From the NCBI GenBank assembly GCA_029940235.1, contig JAOZRI010000008.1, positions 1-20,264 of the forward strand: a DNA stretch of 20,264 nucleotides, in the 5' to 3' direction. The position numbers and the translations under genes are program-made. This document shows, in pieces, positions 1-8,110 of this stretch. Source of the DNA: Desulfobacula sp. Its GTDB lineage: Bacteria; Desulfobacterota; Desulfobacteria; Desulfobacterales; Desulfobacteraceae. Each line of letters opens with the position of its first letter. The stretch's first letter is position 1. Below the pieces are notes generated by a model. The model saw nothing but the letters and a program-made list of their open reading frames with translations, did not search any database and was not told the origin of the DNA.

Positions 1-782
1 CCACAATGGGATGTAATTTTAAATGCTCTTTTTGTCAAAATTCCAATATTGCCCAGGTATCATCAGAACACAATGAAAGGATTCATGGAGAGGATATTCT
101 GCCTGAAATCATTGTTAAAGAGGCATTAAAATCTAATTGTACAAGTATATCATATACATATACAGAACCCACCATTTTTTGTGAGCTTGCACTTGAAACA
201 GCCAGACTTGCAAGGAAAAAAGGGCTTTATAATATTTTTGTAACCAATGGCTATATGAGTACACAGCTTCTTGAAATACTTTCACCATATCTTGATGCAG
301 CCAATGTGGATTTAAAAGCATTCAGTAATAAGTTCTATCAGACTTATTGTAAAGCAAGGCTTGAACCTGTTAAGGCAAATATTATAAATATGAAAAAAAT
401 GGGGATTCTGGTGGAGATAACCACACTTTTGATTCCCGGTTTAAATGATGATCCAGATGATATTAAAGCCATGGCAAAGTTTATTGCCAATGACGTGGGC
501 GTGGAGACGCCCTGGCATATTTCACGATTTCACCCCTGTTATAAAATGACTGATCGGCCTGTAACTCCTTTAGCAGATCTGGAAAGAGTATATAATGCAG
601 GCAAAACTGCCGGTCTTAAATATGTTTATATTGGTAATGTCCCGGGGCAATCTTGGGAAAACACCTATTGCCACTCCTGTGAAGAGCTTTTAATTGAGCG
701 ATATTCATATAATATAAAAAATCATATGGAGCATAAAGGCAAATGCCCTGAATGTGGTGCAACAGCTTTTGGAATATATTAA
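1..782 (+). CDS. amrS: AmrS-like radical SAM protein, 5' end outside window
   Basis: This is the C-terminal part of an AmmeMemoRadiSam-type radical SAM enzyme; the gene enters from the left edge and about 70-80 residues of the usual N-terminus are missing. The reading frame is open from base 3, and the ATG at 6 lies inside the conserved block, so it is not the true start. The visible protein begins with the cluster motif C-x3-C-x2-C (codons for CNFKCSFC near 12-35), which binds the [4Fe-4S]/S-adenosylmethionine centre. The family-typical tail GNVPGQSWENTYCHSC and a final CPECGA form a zinc-ribbon-like end. The partners AMMECR1 and Memo would lie upstream if present. The substrate of the family is not established. 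The stop at 780-782 is 3 bases before the next gene, implying cotranscription. Confidence 0.85.
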   Translation, partial: TMGCNFKCSFCQNSNIAQVSSEHNERIHGEDILPEIIVKEALKSNCTSISYTYTEPTIFCELALETARLARKKGLYNIFVTNGYMSTQLLEILSPYLDAANVDLKAFSNKFYQTYCKARLEPVKANIINMKKMGILVEITTLLIPGLNDDPDDIKAMAKFIANDVGVETPWHISRFHPCYKMTDRPVTPLADLERVYNAGKTAGLKYVYIGNVPGQSWENTYCHSCEELLIERYSYNIKNHMEHKGKCPECGATAFGIY

Positions 783-785
783 ATT

Positions 786-2123
786 TTGAATTCTCCTCTC
801 TTTGATTTACAATACCTGCAAAATGAGAATTCAATCAATTATATTATAAAGAGATTACAGGAGAATGGGTTTTCAGGCTATATTGCAGGTGGTGCTGTCC
901 GAGATGTTATACTTGAAAAAAAACCCAAAGATTTTGATGTTCTCACCAATGCCTCCATGGATCAGGTAAGCTCAGTTTTTGCAGATCAGAAAATTAAAAA
1001 AGTGGGTAAGACCTTTCCTGTCTATATTGTAAATGGAATTGAGATCTCTTCAGGTCGGGCTGGATTTGATAAAGCAAATTTTCCTGAATCAGATCTTGCC
1101 AAAAGAGATTTTACTGTTAATGCCATGGCCTATGATCCAATAATTAAAAAGATTATTGATCCTTTTAAAGGAAGAGAGGATTTAAAAAATAGAGTTATCC
1201 AGTTTACAAATAACCCTGAAAAGAGGATCAAGGAAGATCCGCTTCGAATGATCAGGGCCTGTAGATTTACAGCCATGATGGATGGCTATATTGCCCATTC
1301 ATCTTTTAAAGCAATACTTGACCTTAAAGATTTGCTGGACAGCGCGGTTGCTAAAGAGAGAGTAGGTCACGAAATTATCAAAGCCATGGCACTGGAAAAA
1401 CCGTCTCGCTTTTTTAAGGAATTACATAAAACTCAACTGCTGTCAAAAATTTTCCCAAGCCTTGATCAATGCCACGATCTTGATGGAGGCCCCCACCATG
1501 GTGAAACAGTGTTTGAACACTGTATGCTGGTAGGAGATGCAATATCACCAAAATTTCCAGTTTTAAGACTTGCCGCCTTTTTACATGATGCAGGAAAATT
1601 TGATGCTGCAAAAATAAAAGAGGGTAAATTGACCTTTCCAGGTCATGAAAAGCATACAAAAACTGTGGTCAATGATCTTGCACGATTAAAATTTTCCTTT
1701 AAAGATATCATCTATATCAAGGCTTTGATACAATCCCACATGCGGCCATTGACCCATGAAACCACACCCAAGGCTGCAAGAAGACTGCTTGCCATGCTTG
1801 ATTCCCATGATCTTGATTATAAAGATTTCATGCGCATGAGGATTGCAGATAAAAAAGGGAACCTCTCTAAAAATCCATATACCCTGTCTGAAATAAAAAT
1901 AAGATTAAAAAAATTGTTTATGGAATTATCTGATCAATCAGGTTTCAATATAAATATGCTTAAGATCAAAGGAGATGATATTGCCAGAATTCTTGGTATC
2001 CCTTTTGGGCCGGAGATTGGCAGAATCAAGCATATATTGTTTGAAAAAGTATTGGATGACCCTGAACTTAATAATTATCATGACCTGGAAAAACTATGTC
2101 TCTTCTTAAAAACAGAAAAATAA
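786..2123 (+). CDS. cca: CCA-adding tRNA nucleotidyltransferase with HD domain
   Basis: This enzyme adds or repairs the 3' CCA end of tRNAs from CTP and ATP in the cytoplasm. The 445-residue protein has the class II nucleotidyltransferase head: GGAVRD at about residues 35-40, catalytic DFD at 49-51, then KRDFTVNAMAYDP and the EDPLRMIRACRF helix. A central HD domain follows (HHGETVFEHC near 236 and LHDAGK near 267), as in bacterial Cca proteins with phosphohydrolase activity; a poly(A) polymerase is the alternative. The start is TTG at 786, 3 bases after the amrS stop in the same frame. The first internal ATG lies far inside the domain, and no strong Shine-Dalgarno is visible, so translation is probably coupled. 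The 3' end overlaps the MFS gene by 28 bases. Confidence 0.9.
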   Translation: MNSPLFDLQYLQNENSINYIIKRLQENGFSGYIAGGAVRDVILEKKPKDFDVLTNASMDQVSSVFADQKIKKVGKTFPVYIVNGIEISSGRAGFDKANFPESDLAKRDFTVNAMAYDPIIKKIIDPFKGREDLKNRVIQFTNNPEKRIKEDPLRMIRACRFTAMMDGYIAHSSFKAILDLKDLLDSAVAKERVGHEIIKAMALEKPSRFFKELHKTQLLSKIFPSLDQCHDLDGGPHHGETVFEHCMLVGDAISPKFPVLRLAAFLHDAGKFDAAKIKEGKLTFPGHEKHTKTVVNDLARLKFSFKDIIYIKALIQSHMRPLTHETTPKAARRLLAMLDSHDLDYKDFMRMRIADKKGNLSKNPYTLSEIKIRLKKLFMELSDQSGFNINMLKIKGDDIARILGIPFGPEIGRIKHILFEKVLDDPELNNYHDLEKLCLFLKTEK

Positions 2124-3274
2124 TCCTTGTTTTCGGCTGTCTTGTAATCTTTTTTCCTGGAGCTTTTGTCTTTGGTTTTCCCGGTGTAATGGCATCTTAC
2201 TGGCAGGAATTCTTCCATGTAAATAAAGAGCAGATAGGTAAAATCATGTTTTTTATCCTGGCAGGAACAGGATGTTCAATGTACCTTGCAGGCAAACTCC
2301 AGGAAAAAATTTCAGGACACTATCTTATTCTTACAGGAAGCCTTGCCTGCTCTCTTGCCATGGTATTTGCCGGCAGGGCAGATAGTTTGGCCCATATTTA
2401 TATATGGGCTTTTATTGAGGGATTTTTCACTGGCTTTATCTATATTCCATGTCTGACCATTTTTCAAAAAATGTTTCCTGACAACAGAGGCTTGATCACC
2501 GGAGTTATCAATTTAACCTTTGGAGGTGCGGCTGCTGTTATGTCTCCAGTATTTACATATCTGCTTATATCAAAAGGTTATCTGTTTACATCCTATTTCA
2601 GTGCTGTTGCTGCTCTTGTTACAGGGACAACAGCTGCATTATTTATCAAGCTCCCAGAAGAGAAAACTCTTTTTGCAGAACAAAAAATATCCACCTTGTC
2701 ATTTCAAGAGATTATCAAGCTGCCGTCTTTCTGGCGAATCTGGGGTGTATGGGCTCTGGCAGGAGCATCTGGAATCTCCTTAATTGTTCTTGCATCATCT
2801 TTTGGCGACTCTCTGGGGTATGGCATTACCCAATATGTTTATATATTAACCTGTTTTAATGTGCTCAATGGAATTGGCCGTATTGTATGTGGAAGACTTG
2901 CCGATATATATTCCAAACAGAAAATAATGATGACAGTCTTTTTGATGGCATCCATTGCCTATATTTTTATGCCATGGTGTACCAGCCTTTATATTATCAG
3001 TTTTCTGGCATGTTTTATAGGACTTGGCTTTGGCGTTATGTTTACAGTATCAGCACCCCTTGTGACTGAAGTGTTCGGTCTTGAAAATTTTGGGAAAATT
3101 TTCGGAATGGTTTTTACTGCCTATGGGTTTCTGGCAGGTATGCTTGGTCCATGGCTGTCGGGAGTAATTCTTGATATAACTGATTTAAATTTTAAAATAG
3201 TGTTTTCCCTGTTTTCCCTGTTTTATCTTATTTCAGCTTTTTTAATTTTTGGGGTACGCAAAGACCATATTTAA
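2096..3274 (+). CDS. MFS transporter, OFA (oxalate/formate antiporter)-like
   Basis: This is an inner-membrane major facilitator superfamily transporter of 392 residues with about twelve hydrophobic segments. The block GFFTGFIYIPCLTIFQKMFPDNRGLITG, followed by a glycine-rich FGGAAAV segment, resembles the motif of OFA-family monocarboxylate or oxalate/formate transporters. A second-half segment (NGIGRIVCGRLADIYSKQK) is the repeated MFS loop between helices. The substrate cannot be read from sequence; a small organic acid is a guess from the family. The ATG at 2096 lies inside the end of cca (28-base overlap), so the two are translationally linked, although their functions are unrelated. No convincing terminator follows; about 158 bases separate it from serB. 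Confidence 0.8.
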   Translation: MSLLKNRKIILVFGCLVIFFPGAFVFGFPGVMASYWQEFFHVNKEQIGKIMFFILAGTGCSMYLAGKLQEKISGHYLILTGSLACSLAMVFAGRADSLAHIYIWAFIEGFFTGFIYIPCLTIFQKMFPDNRGLITGVINLTFGGAAAVMSPVFTYLLISKGYLFTSYFSAVAALVTGTTAALFIKLPEEKTLFAEQKISTLSFQEIIKLPSFWRIWGVWALAGASGISLIVLASSFGDSLGYGITQYVYILTCFNVLNGIGRIVCGRLADIYSKQKIMMTVFLMASIAYIFMPWCTSLYIISFLACFIGLGFGVMFTVSAPLVTEVFGLENFGKIFGMVFTAYGFLAGMLGPWLSGVILDITDLNFKIVFSLFSLFYLISAFLIFGVRKDHI

Positions 3275-3432
3275 ATGGTATGCAAAACATAAATCAGTAT
3301 GGATAGGCACCTTTGAATAATGACCATGTATGAAATCAAGTTAATGGAAAACATTCAGGTATTGTGATAAAGATATTTTAAATTTATTGAATATTAATCA
3401 TTGTGGCAAAATAGCTTTAAAGGATAGTAATA
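3275..3432 (+). other. Intergenic gap before serB, no clear element
   Basis: This AT-rich spacer holds no ORF or convincing hairpin. It must contain the serB promoter or read-through from the MFS gene, but I see no good -35/-10 pair. The only clear signal is the Shine-Dalgarno-like AAAGGAT about 9 bases before the serB ATG. Confidence 0.5.
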
Positions 3433-4680
3433 ATGAGTGATGTAGTACTGATAAACATTACAGGCAGGGACAGAAAAGGACTTGATGCTAAATTTACAGG
3501 TATTCTGGCAGAGTATCATGTAAATATTCTGGATATTGGCCAGGCTGTAATCCACAACCATATTTCCCTTGGAATTCTTGCTGAAATACCAAAGGCAGAA
3601 GATTTCTCTTCTATTTTCAAGGATATGCTGTTTGAGGGTCACAAGATGGAACTTAGGGTGGATATCAAGCCTGTGGAATCTGACAATTATGAAAAATGGG
3701 TACATGCCCAGGGAAAAGAGAGACGTATAATTACCCTTCTTGGTACAAGGGTAACAGCCCGGCAGATCTCCGCAGTTGCCGCCATAATAGCTCAGAATCA
3801 TCTGAATATCGATTATATTACACGCATGACAGGCAGAATATCCATAATTAAACCCCAGGATAACCCCAGGGCAAGTATACAGCTTTCTGTGAGTGGAACT
3901 CCTGTGGATCTTCATGATATGAGAAAAAGATTTATGGAGATTTCCCAGCAATCTGGAATAGACATCTCTTTTCATGTGGACAATATATACCGCAAAAATA
4001 TGAAACTGGTTGTCTTTGACATGGACTCAACCCTGATCCAGACAGAAATTATTGTTGAACTAGCAAAACTTGCCAATGTTGAGGAGCAGGTGGCTAAAAT
4101 CACTGAATCAGCCATGAGGGGTGAAATAGATTTTAAGGAGAGTTTCCAGCAGAGAGTGGCACTTTTAAAGGGAATCAAGGAAGAACATCTGGCAAACATA
4201 TCAACTAGCATACCATTGACAGAGGGAGCAGACCTGGTTACTAAAACCCTTAAGGGTCTTGGATATAAACTGGGTATTTTATCTGGCGGTTTTACCTTTA
4301 TGGGAGAGTATTTAAAAGAGAAGCTCAGCTTTGATTATATGTATGCCAATGAGCTTGATATCAAAAACGGGGTGGTAACAGGCAAGGTAAAAGGCGAGAT
4401 TGTGGATGGTGAGAAAAAAGCAATACTATTAAGACAGATTGCTCAAAGAGAGCAGATAGTTCTTGAGCAGACCATTGCTGTTGGAGATGGCGCCAATGAT
4501 CTTCCAATGATCAGTATTGCAGGGCTTGGAGTTGCTTTTAATGCTAAACCAATTGTCCGAGAGAGAGCTTCCAATGCTCTTTCCAGTGTTGGTCTTGATG
4601 GACTGTTATACTTAATCGGGCTCCATGAAAGAGAGATTAAACAAGAAGTCTTACAGGCAAGTCAATATTCATATGGATAA
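3433..4680 (+). CDS. serB: Phosphoserine phosphatase SerB with two ACT domains
   Basis: This enzyme performs the last step of serine synthesis, hydrolysing O-phospho-L-serine to serine and phosphate. The 415-residue protein has two N-terminal ACT domains (about residues 3-75, starting VVLINITGRDRKG, and about 96-175, starting RIITLLGTRVTARQ), which in the family bind amino acids for feedback control. The HAD phosphatase domain runs from about 193: motif I FDMDSTL carries the nucleophile aspartate, motif II is LSGGFT, and motif IV is GDGANDLPMI. Length and layout match the long SerB form with two ACT domains, such as mycobacterial SerB2. The ATG at 3433 follows AAAGGAT. The 3' end overlaps the downstream Fe-S gene by 8 bases if that gene starts at 4673. 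Confidence 0.93.
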   Translation: MSDVVLINITGRDRKGLDAKFTGILAEYHVNILDIGQAVIHNHISLGILAEIPKAEDFSSIFKDMLFEGHKMELRVDIKPVESDNYEKWVHAQGKERRIITLLGTRVTARQISAVAAIIAQNHLNIDYITRMTGRISIIKPQDNPRASIQLSVSGTPVDLHDMRKRFMEISQQSGIDISFHVDNIYRKNMKLVVFDMDSTLIQTEIIVELAKLANVEEQVAKITESAMRGEIDFKESFQQRVALLKGIKEEHLANISTSIPLTEGADLVTKTLKGLGYKLGILSGGFTFMGEYLKEKLSFDYMYANELDIKNGVVTGKVKGEIVDGEKKAILLRQIAQREQIVLEQTIAVGDGANDLPMISIAGLGVAFNAKPIVRERASNALSSVGLDGLLYLIGLHEREIKQEVLQASQYSYG

Positions 4681-6067
4681 CCTAAAGGTCAAACCTGGCC
4701 TGAAGGTCACAAGTAAAATGCAGCAGCTTGCCCGGGATGTCAAAAAACTTGAGGATCAGCTTGCTGTATGCACCTCCTGCGGAATGTGCCAGGCACATTG
4801 CCCTCTGTTTGCCCAAACCCATAAAGAAGCAGATGTATCAAGGGGTAAGCTTGCTCTTATAAAAGGTTTGATTCAGGAGATGTTTGAAGATGCAAAGGGT
4901 GTGGAAGAACGTCTTCAAAAATGTCTACTCTGTGGATCATGTGCCCATGGATGCCCAAGCAGAGTCAATACTCAAGAGATATTTTTAAAGGCAAGGGTAA
5001 TTATTGCACAATATCATGAAATGCCGTTTTTCCAGAAAATTATATTTAAAAATCATCTTGCCAATCCTGAATTATTCAATGGGATTATGGGCAAACTCAC
5101 ACCTTTGCAGAAACTTTTTTTTAAGGAGGAAAAAAACCTGCAGGGTACATCATGTGCAAGGATTGCTTCACCTGTTTTGCGAAATCGGCATATTGTATCT
5201 TTAAAAAAGAGAGCATTTAATCAAACCCTTAAAGGGGAGGATCTGTTAATTAAGGGAGGGGGTGTAAAAATTGCGTTTTTTACAGGCTGTCTCATAGATA
5301 AGATGCTGCCCGATATTGCCTACAGTGCAGTTGATGTATTAAAGCACTTTGATGCTCAGATTTTTATTCCCTTTAATCAGGGTTGCTGCGGTATTCCCGC
5401 AATCGCATCGGGTGATATTGAAACATTTAAAACCCTGGTAAAGACCAATATTAAGCTTTTTTTAAAGCAGGAGTGTGATTATCTTGTTACAGCCTGTGCC
5501 ACCTGTACATCAACCATTGTAAACCTTTGGCCTTCCATGTTACGAGATGAGGATGCAGAATTTTTACATCAGGTTGGAAAACTTGCCCGGAAAACAGTGG
5601 ATATAAGCTGGCTCATGGAGAAACGTTTTGATCTGTTTTCTGCAATTTCAGAAAGCCATGATACCACAAAAATTCAAGCAGCAAAGGAACCCTGTGATAC
5701 AAAAGAGATAGTAACATACCATGATCCCTGCCACCTGAAAAAATCCCTTGGTGTGTTTAAAGAACCGCGCCAGGTTATTCTTGCTTGTAACCATGAATTA
5801 AAAGAGATGGCAGAGAGTGATACCTGCTGCGGCATGGGAGGAAGTTTTAATCTCAAATATTACGATATCTCTTCCAAAATTGGTTTGCAAAAGGCGCAAA
5901 ATATTATTGATACAAAATGTTCAATAGTTGCAACTTCGTGCCCTGCGTGCATGATGCAGATCTCTGATATGCTTGCAAAGTTAAATCATTCCATCCGCGT
6001 CAAGCATCCTGTGGAAATTTATGCACAGGCTCTTAAATCTTGTAGTACCCTGAATGGCAGCAATTAA
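4673..6067 (+). CDS. GlcF/LutA-type (Fe-S)-binding protein with two CCG domains
   Basis: This is probably the electron-carrying subunit of a 2-hydroxyacid (glycolate or lactate) dehydrogenase, or a related heterodisulfide-reductase-D-like oxidoreductase. Numbering from ATG 4673 gives 464 residues. Two ferredoxin-type [4Fe-4S] motifs lie at about 33-44 (CTSCGMCQAHCP) and 84-95 (CLLCGSCAHGCP). Two cysteine-rich CCG domains follow: FTGC...NQGCCGIP near 237 and DPCH...CCGMGG near 384, with a final TSCPACM. No FAD-binding GlcD/LldD-type partner is adjacent in this window, so the substrate is open. The frame extends to an ATG at 4625, but that overlaps serB by 56 bases and lacks a ribosome site. 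The 4673 start overlaps by only ATGGATAA, so I prefer it. No terminator is obvious before the convergent queC. Confidence 0.85.
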   Translation: MDNLKVKPGLKVTSKMQQLARDVKKLEDQLAVCTSCGMCQAHCPLFAQTHKEADVSRGKLALIKGLIQEMFEDAKGVEERLQKCLLCGSCAHGCPSRVNTQEIFLKARVIIAQYHEMPFFQKIIFKNHLANPELFNGIMGKLTPLQKLFFKEEKNLQGTSCARIASPVLRNRHIVSLKKRAFNQTLKGEDLLIKGGGVKIAFFTGCLIDKMLPDIAYSAVDVLKHFDAQIFIPFNQGCCGIPAIASGDIETFKTLVKTNIKLFLKQECDYLVTACATCTSTIVNLWPSMLRDEDAEFLHQVGKLARKTVDISWLMEKRFDLFSAISESHDTTKIQAAKEPCDTKEIVTYHDPCHLKKSLGVFKEPRQVILACNHELKEMAESDTCCGMGGSFNLKYYDISSKIGLQKAQNIIDTKCSIVATSCPACMMQISDMLAKLNHSIRVKHPVEIYAQALKSCSTLNGSN

Positions 6068-6094
6068 CTTGGTTTCTGACTTTCAGGTTAAATC

Positions 6095-6787
6095 TCACAC
6101 GTAAATAGTAGGATCTTTAATGCCGGCATCTTTAAATCCTTTTTTTCTGTGAAGGCAGGAATCGCATTTGCCGCATGATCTGCCCATGGAATCAGGGTCA
6201 TAGCACGAAATGGTCAAAGAGTAGTCCACACCGAGTTTGCTGCCAAGTTTGATGATTTGTGCTTTGGAAAGATCAATTAAGGGTGTTTCAATCTTTAGAA
6301 CAGTCTCTTTTGTGATCCCTGTTTTGGTGGCAAGATTTGCCATTTTTTCAAATGCTTGAATAAACTCTGGCCTGCAGTCAGGATAGCCTGAATAATCCAC
6401 AGCTGTAACACCAATATAAATAGATTCAGCCTTTAAAACTTCTGCCCAGGCAAGGGCATAGGAGAGAAAAATGGTATTTCTTGCCGGGACATAGGTTATG
6501 GGGATCTCTTTTTGCTTTTCAATCTCTTCAACCGACCCATGCTTTGGTACATCTATCTCATCGGTTAAGGCTGAACGGCCAAACTGCCTTAAATCAATAT
6601 CAATGATTTTATGCTCCTTTGCTCCAAGGAAGTGTGCAATTTTTTTGGATGCTTCAAGCTCAATGGAGTGTCTCTGCCCATATTTGAAACTTAAACTGTA
6701 AATTTCCTTACCCTTTGATTTTGCAATGGCCATGGCAGTTGTGGAATCAATACCCCCGCTTAAAAGCATTATGGTTTTAGCAATCAT
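6095..6787 (-). CDS. queC: 7-cyano-7-deazaguanine synthase QueC
   Basis: This ATP-dependent ligase converts 7-carboxy-7-deazaguanine and ammonia to preQ0 in queuosine biosynthesis. The 230-residue protein opens with the PP-loop ATP-binding motif [14 protein letters not shown] near residue 9. Near the C-terminus is the zinc-binding set [17 protein letters not shown] (Cys-x9-Cys-x2-Cys-x2-Cys), diagnostic of QueC. It is the last gene of a queD-queE-queC run; the ATG at 6787 is 6 bases after the queE stop. Its AAGGAG ribosome site sits inside the end of queE with a longish spacing of about 11 bases. The convergent Fe-S protein gene ends 27 bases beyond its stop. Confidence 0.95.
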   Translation of the reverse strand: MIAKTIMLLSGGIDSTTAMAIAKSKGKEIYSLSFKYGQRHSIELEASKKIAHFLGAKEHKIIDIDLRQFGRSALTDEIDVPKHGSVEEIEKQKEIPITYVPARNTIFLSYALAWAEVLKAESIYIGVTAVDYSGYPDCRPEFIQAFEKMANLATKTGITKETVLKIETPLIDLSKAQIIKLGSKLGVDYSLTISCYDPDSMGRSCGKCDSCLHRKKGFKDAGIKDPTIYV

Positions 6788-6793
6788 ATTTTT

Positions 6794-7465
6794 TTATACT
6801 CCTTGTGTGTCTGGATCCCAGATGATTTTATGCTGCTGCAAAGAGAGTCTTGCTTTAAGATTGTCTTTAAGAATCCATTTTGCAAGGACTTCAGGTGTGA
6901 TCTGTCCAAAAACAGGTGAAAGATGAATTTTTGTTTGTGAAATATCTGTTAAATTATCATTGGATAATCTATTTGCTGTCAGTTGATTGTTAATAAAGAA
7001 TTTTGCAAATTCATAGTCCTGCCTGTCAGCAATGACAAATTTGAGCTCATCGTTTTTTGATAAAAATTTTAGGTTATCAAATAGACAGCTGTCAGATTCA
7101 TTGCTGGAAGGGCATTTTATATCAATGATTTTAATGCATTTGGGATGGATATCTTTTATACTTTTGCTGCCATTGGTTTCAAGCAGTACATTATAGCCTT
7201 TATCTAAAAGCATTGTAATTAATAAAGGGGTCTCTTTTTGATGCAGAGGTTCTCCACCTGTGATTTCCACAAGATTGCAGGAATAATTTTTAATTTGATT
7301 TAAGATTTGATCAATGGTCATTGATTGGTATTGAGTATCTGCATAGCGGGTATCACACCAGGAACAGTCAAGATTGCACCCGGATAATCTGATAAATATG
7401 CAGGGCAGTCCTGTAAATGTGGATTCTCCCTGCAAACTGTAAAAAATCTCGCATATATTAATCAA
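6794..7465 (-). CDS. queE: 7-carboxy-7-deazaguanine synthase QueE
   Basis: This radical SAM enzyme contracts the ring of 6-carboxytetrahydropterin to 7-carboxy-7-deazaguanine, the step between QueD and QueC. The motif SGCNLDCSWCDTRYAD gives the C-x3-C-x2-C cluster ligands, preceded by EIFYSLQGESTFTGLPC, the typical QueE opening. ITGGEPLHQ is the radical SAM GGE motif. The frame is open to a TTG at 7513, which would overlap queD by 41 bases. I prefer TTG at 7465: it lies 7 bases after the queD stop, has GGGAG upstream, and gives a 223-residue protein beginning MINICEIFYSLQGE, as usual for the family. A GTG at 7498 is another option. No ATG start is available in the N-terminal region. Confidence 0.92.
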   Translation of the reverse strand: MINICEIFYSLQGESTFTGLPCIFIRLSGCNLDCSWCDTRYADTQYQSMTIDQILNQIKNYSCNLVEITGGEPLHQKETPLLITMLLDKGYNVLLETNGSKSIKDIHPKCIKIIDIKCPSSNESDSCLFDNLKFLSKNDELKFVIADRQDYEFAKFFINNQLTANRLSNDNLTDISQTKIHLSPVFGQITPEVLAKWILKDNLKARLSLQQHKIIWDPDTQGV

Positions 7466-7472
7466 AGCAGGC

Positions 7473-7853
7473 TTATATCTCCCGATAGGAAGAGCCACAT
7501 CCAGGGCTTTCAAAAACCATGACCCTATTAACTTTTATAAATTCAGTGTTCAGACGTCTTGAAAGTTCTTTATATAAAAATTTGGAAATGTTCTCAGAAG
7601 TTGGATTAATAGATCCAAACTCGGCAACTTCGTTTAAATTGGTATGATCAAGCTTACTCAACACATCTTTTACAATTGCTTTAACATCCCTGAAATCCAC
7701 ACCTATGCCAAGTTGATTAAGCTTTGTACACTGAATATATGCCTCTACCTCCCAGTTATGTCCATGCATATTGGCGCAGTTGCCATCATATCCACGCAGG
7801 GCATGGGCTGCAGCAAAATGATCTTTTACATAAATTTCATATACACCCGGCAT
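7473..7853 (-). CDS. queD: 6-carboxy-5,6,7,8-tetrahydropterin synthase QueD
   Basis: This zinc enzyme of the 6-pyruvoyl-tetrahydropterin synthase family makes 6-carboxytetrahydropterin from dihydroneopterin triphosphate, the first committed step toward queuosine. The 126-residue protein shows the zinc histidines in HFAAAHALRGYDGNCANMHGHNW (first His near residue 12, then HGH), and the cysteine between them is the catalytic type. The later LDHTNLNE segment is also family-typical. It is first in the queDEC operon. The ATG at 7853 has an excellent AAGGAGG site with 4-base spacing. No queF or GTP cyclohydrolase gene is in the window, and the leader does not look like a preQ1 riboswitch. Confidence 0.94.
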   Translation of the reverse strand: MPGVYEIYVKDHFAAAHALRGYDGNCANMHGHNWEVEAYIQCTKLNQLGIGVDFRDVKAIVKDVLSKLDHTNLNEVAEFGSINPTSENISKFLYKELSRRLNTEFIKVNRVMVFESPGCGSSYREI

Positions 7854-7890
7854 AATGCCTCCTTAAAAGAAGTATCGTTGATTGTATTAA

Positions 7891-7919
7891 TTATTATCAT
7901 AAATATTGTGTTTAATCAA
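7891..7919 (-). promoter_or_regulatory. Candidate promoter of queDEC
   Basis: On the minus strand TTGATT (7919-7914) and TAATAA (7896-7891) are separated by 17 bases, about 40 bases upstream of the queD start. It lies between the tRNA-Met terminator and queD, so the operon needs its own promoter here. The match is moderate and was found by eye. Confidence 0.4.
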
Positions 7920-7940
7920 AATGTAGTATAAAGGCTAAAA

Positions 7941-7970
7941 ATAAAAAAAGCCCCTCAAAATTTGAGGGGC
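7941..7970 (-). terminator. Rho-independent terminator after tRNA-Met
   Basis: The perfect inverted repeat GCCCCTCAAA/TTTGAGGGGC (7950-7970) gives a GC-rich stem. On the minus strand it is followed by a run of U (plus-strand A-rich tract 7938-7949). It sits 12 bases past the tRNA 3' end, so it terminates the tRNA transcript and insulates queD. Confidence 0.85.
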
Positions 7971-7982
7971 ATTGTAAAATCA

Positions 7983-8059
7983 TGGTAGCGACGCAGAGAT
8001 TTGAACTCCGGACCCTGCGGATATGAGCCGCATGCTCTAACCAACTGAGCTACGTCGCC
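7983..8059 (-). tRNA. tRNA-Met (CAT), elongator type
   Basis: The 77-base minus-strand sequence folds as a full cloverleaf: acceptor GGCGACG/CGTCGCT, D stem GCTC/GAGC, anticodon stem TGCGG/CCGCA around loop CTCATAT, T arm CGGAG-TTCAAAT-CTCTG, discriminator A, and encoded CCA. The anticodon is CAT. The opening GGC-ACGTAGCTCAGTTGGTTAGAGCA closely resembles E. coli elongator tRNA-Met rather than initiator tRNA; a lysidine-modified tRNA-Ile2 is the less likely alternative. The top acceptor pair is G1-U72, a wobble instead of the common G-C. Confidence 0.93.
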
Positions 8060-8073
8060 AAAAAAACCTAAAA

Positions 8074-8103
8074 ATTATATCATTAATATCTGTTAAATGT
8101 CAA
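8074..8103 (-). promoter_or_regulatory. Near-consensus sigma-70 promoter of tRNA-Met
   Basis: On the minus strand TTGACA (8103-8098) and TATAAT (8079-8074) are both perfect consensus hexamers, separated by 18 bases. Transcription would begin about 8 bases before the tRNA 5' end. This is the strongest promoter seen in the window and makes the tRNA independent of the gene ending at 8111. Confidence 0.8.
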
Positions 8104-8110
8104 TATTAAT

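Noticed and set aside
7854..7940. preQ1 riboswitch in front of queDEC
   Set aside because: The leader shows no C-rich P1 loop, A-rich tail pseudoknot or similar layout; it is AT-rich with only a promoter-like pair and a Shine-Dalgarno.
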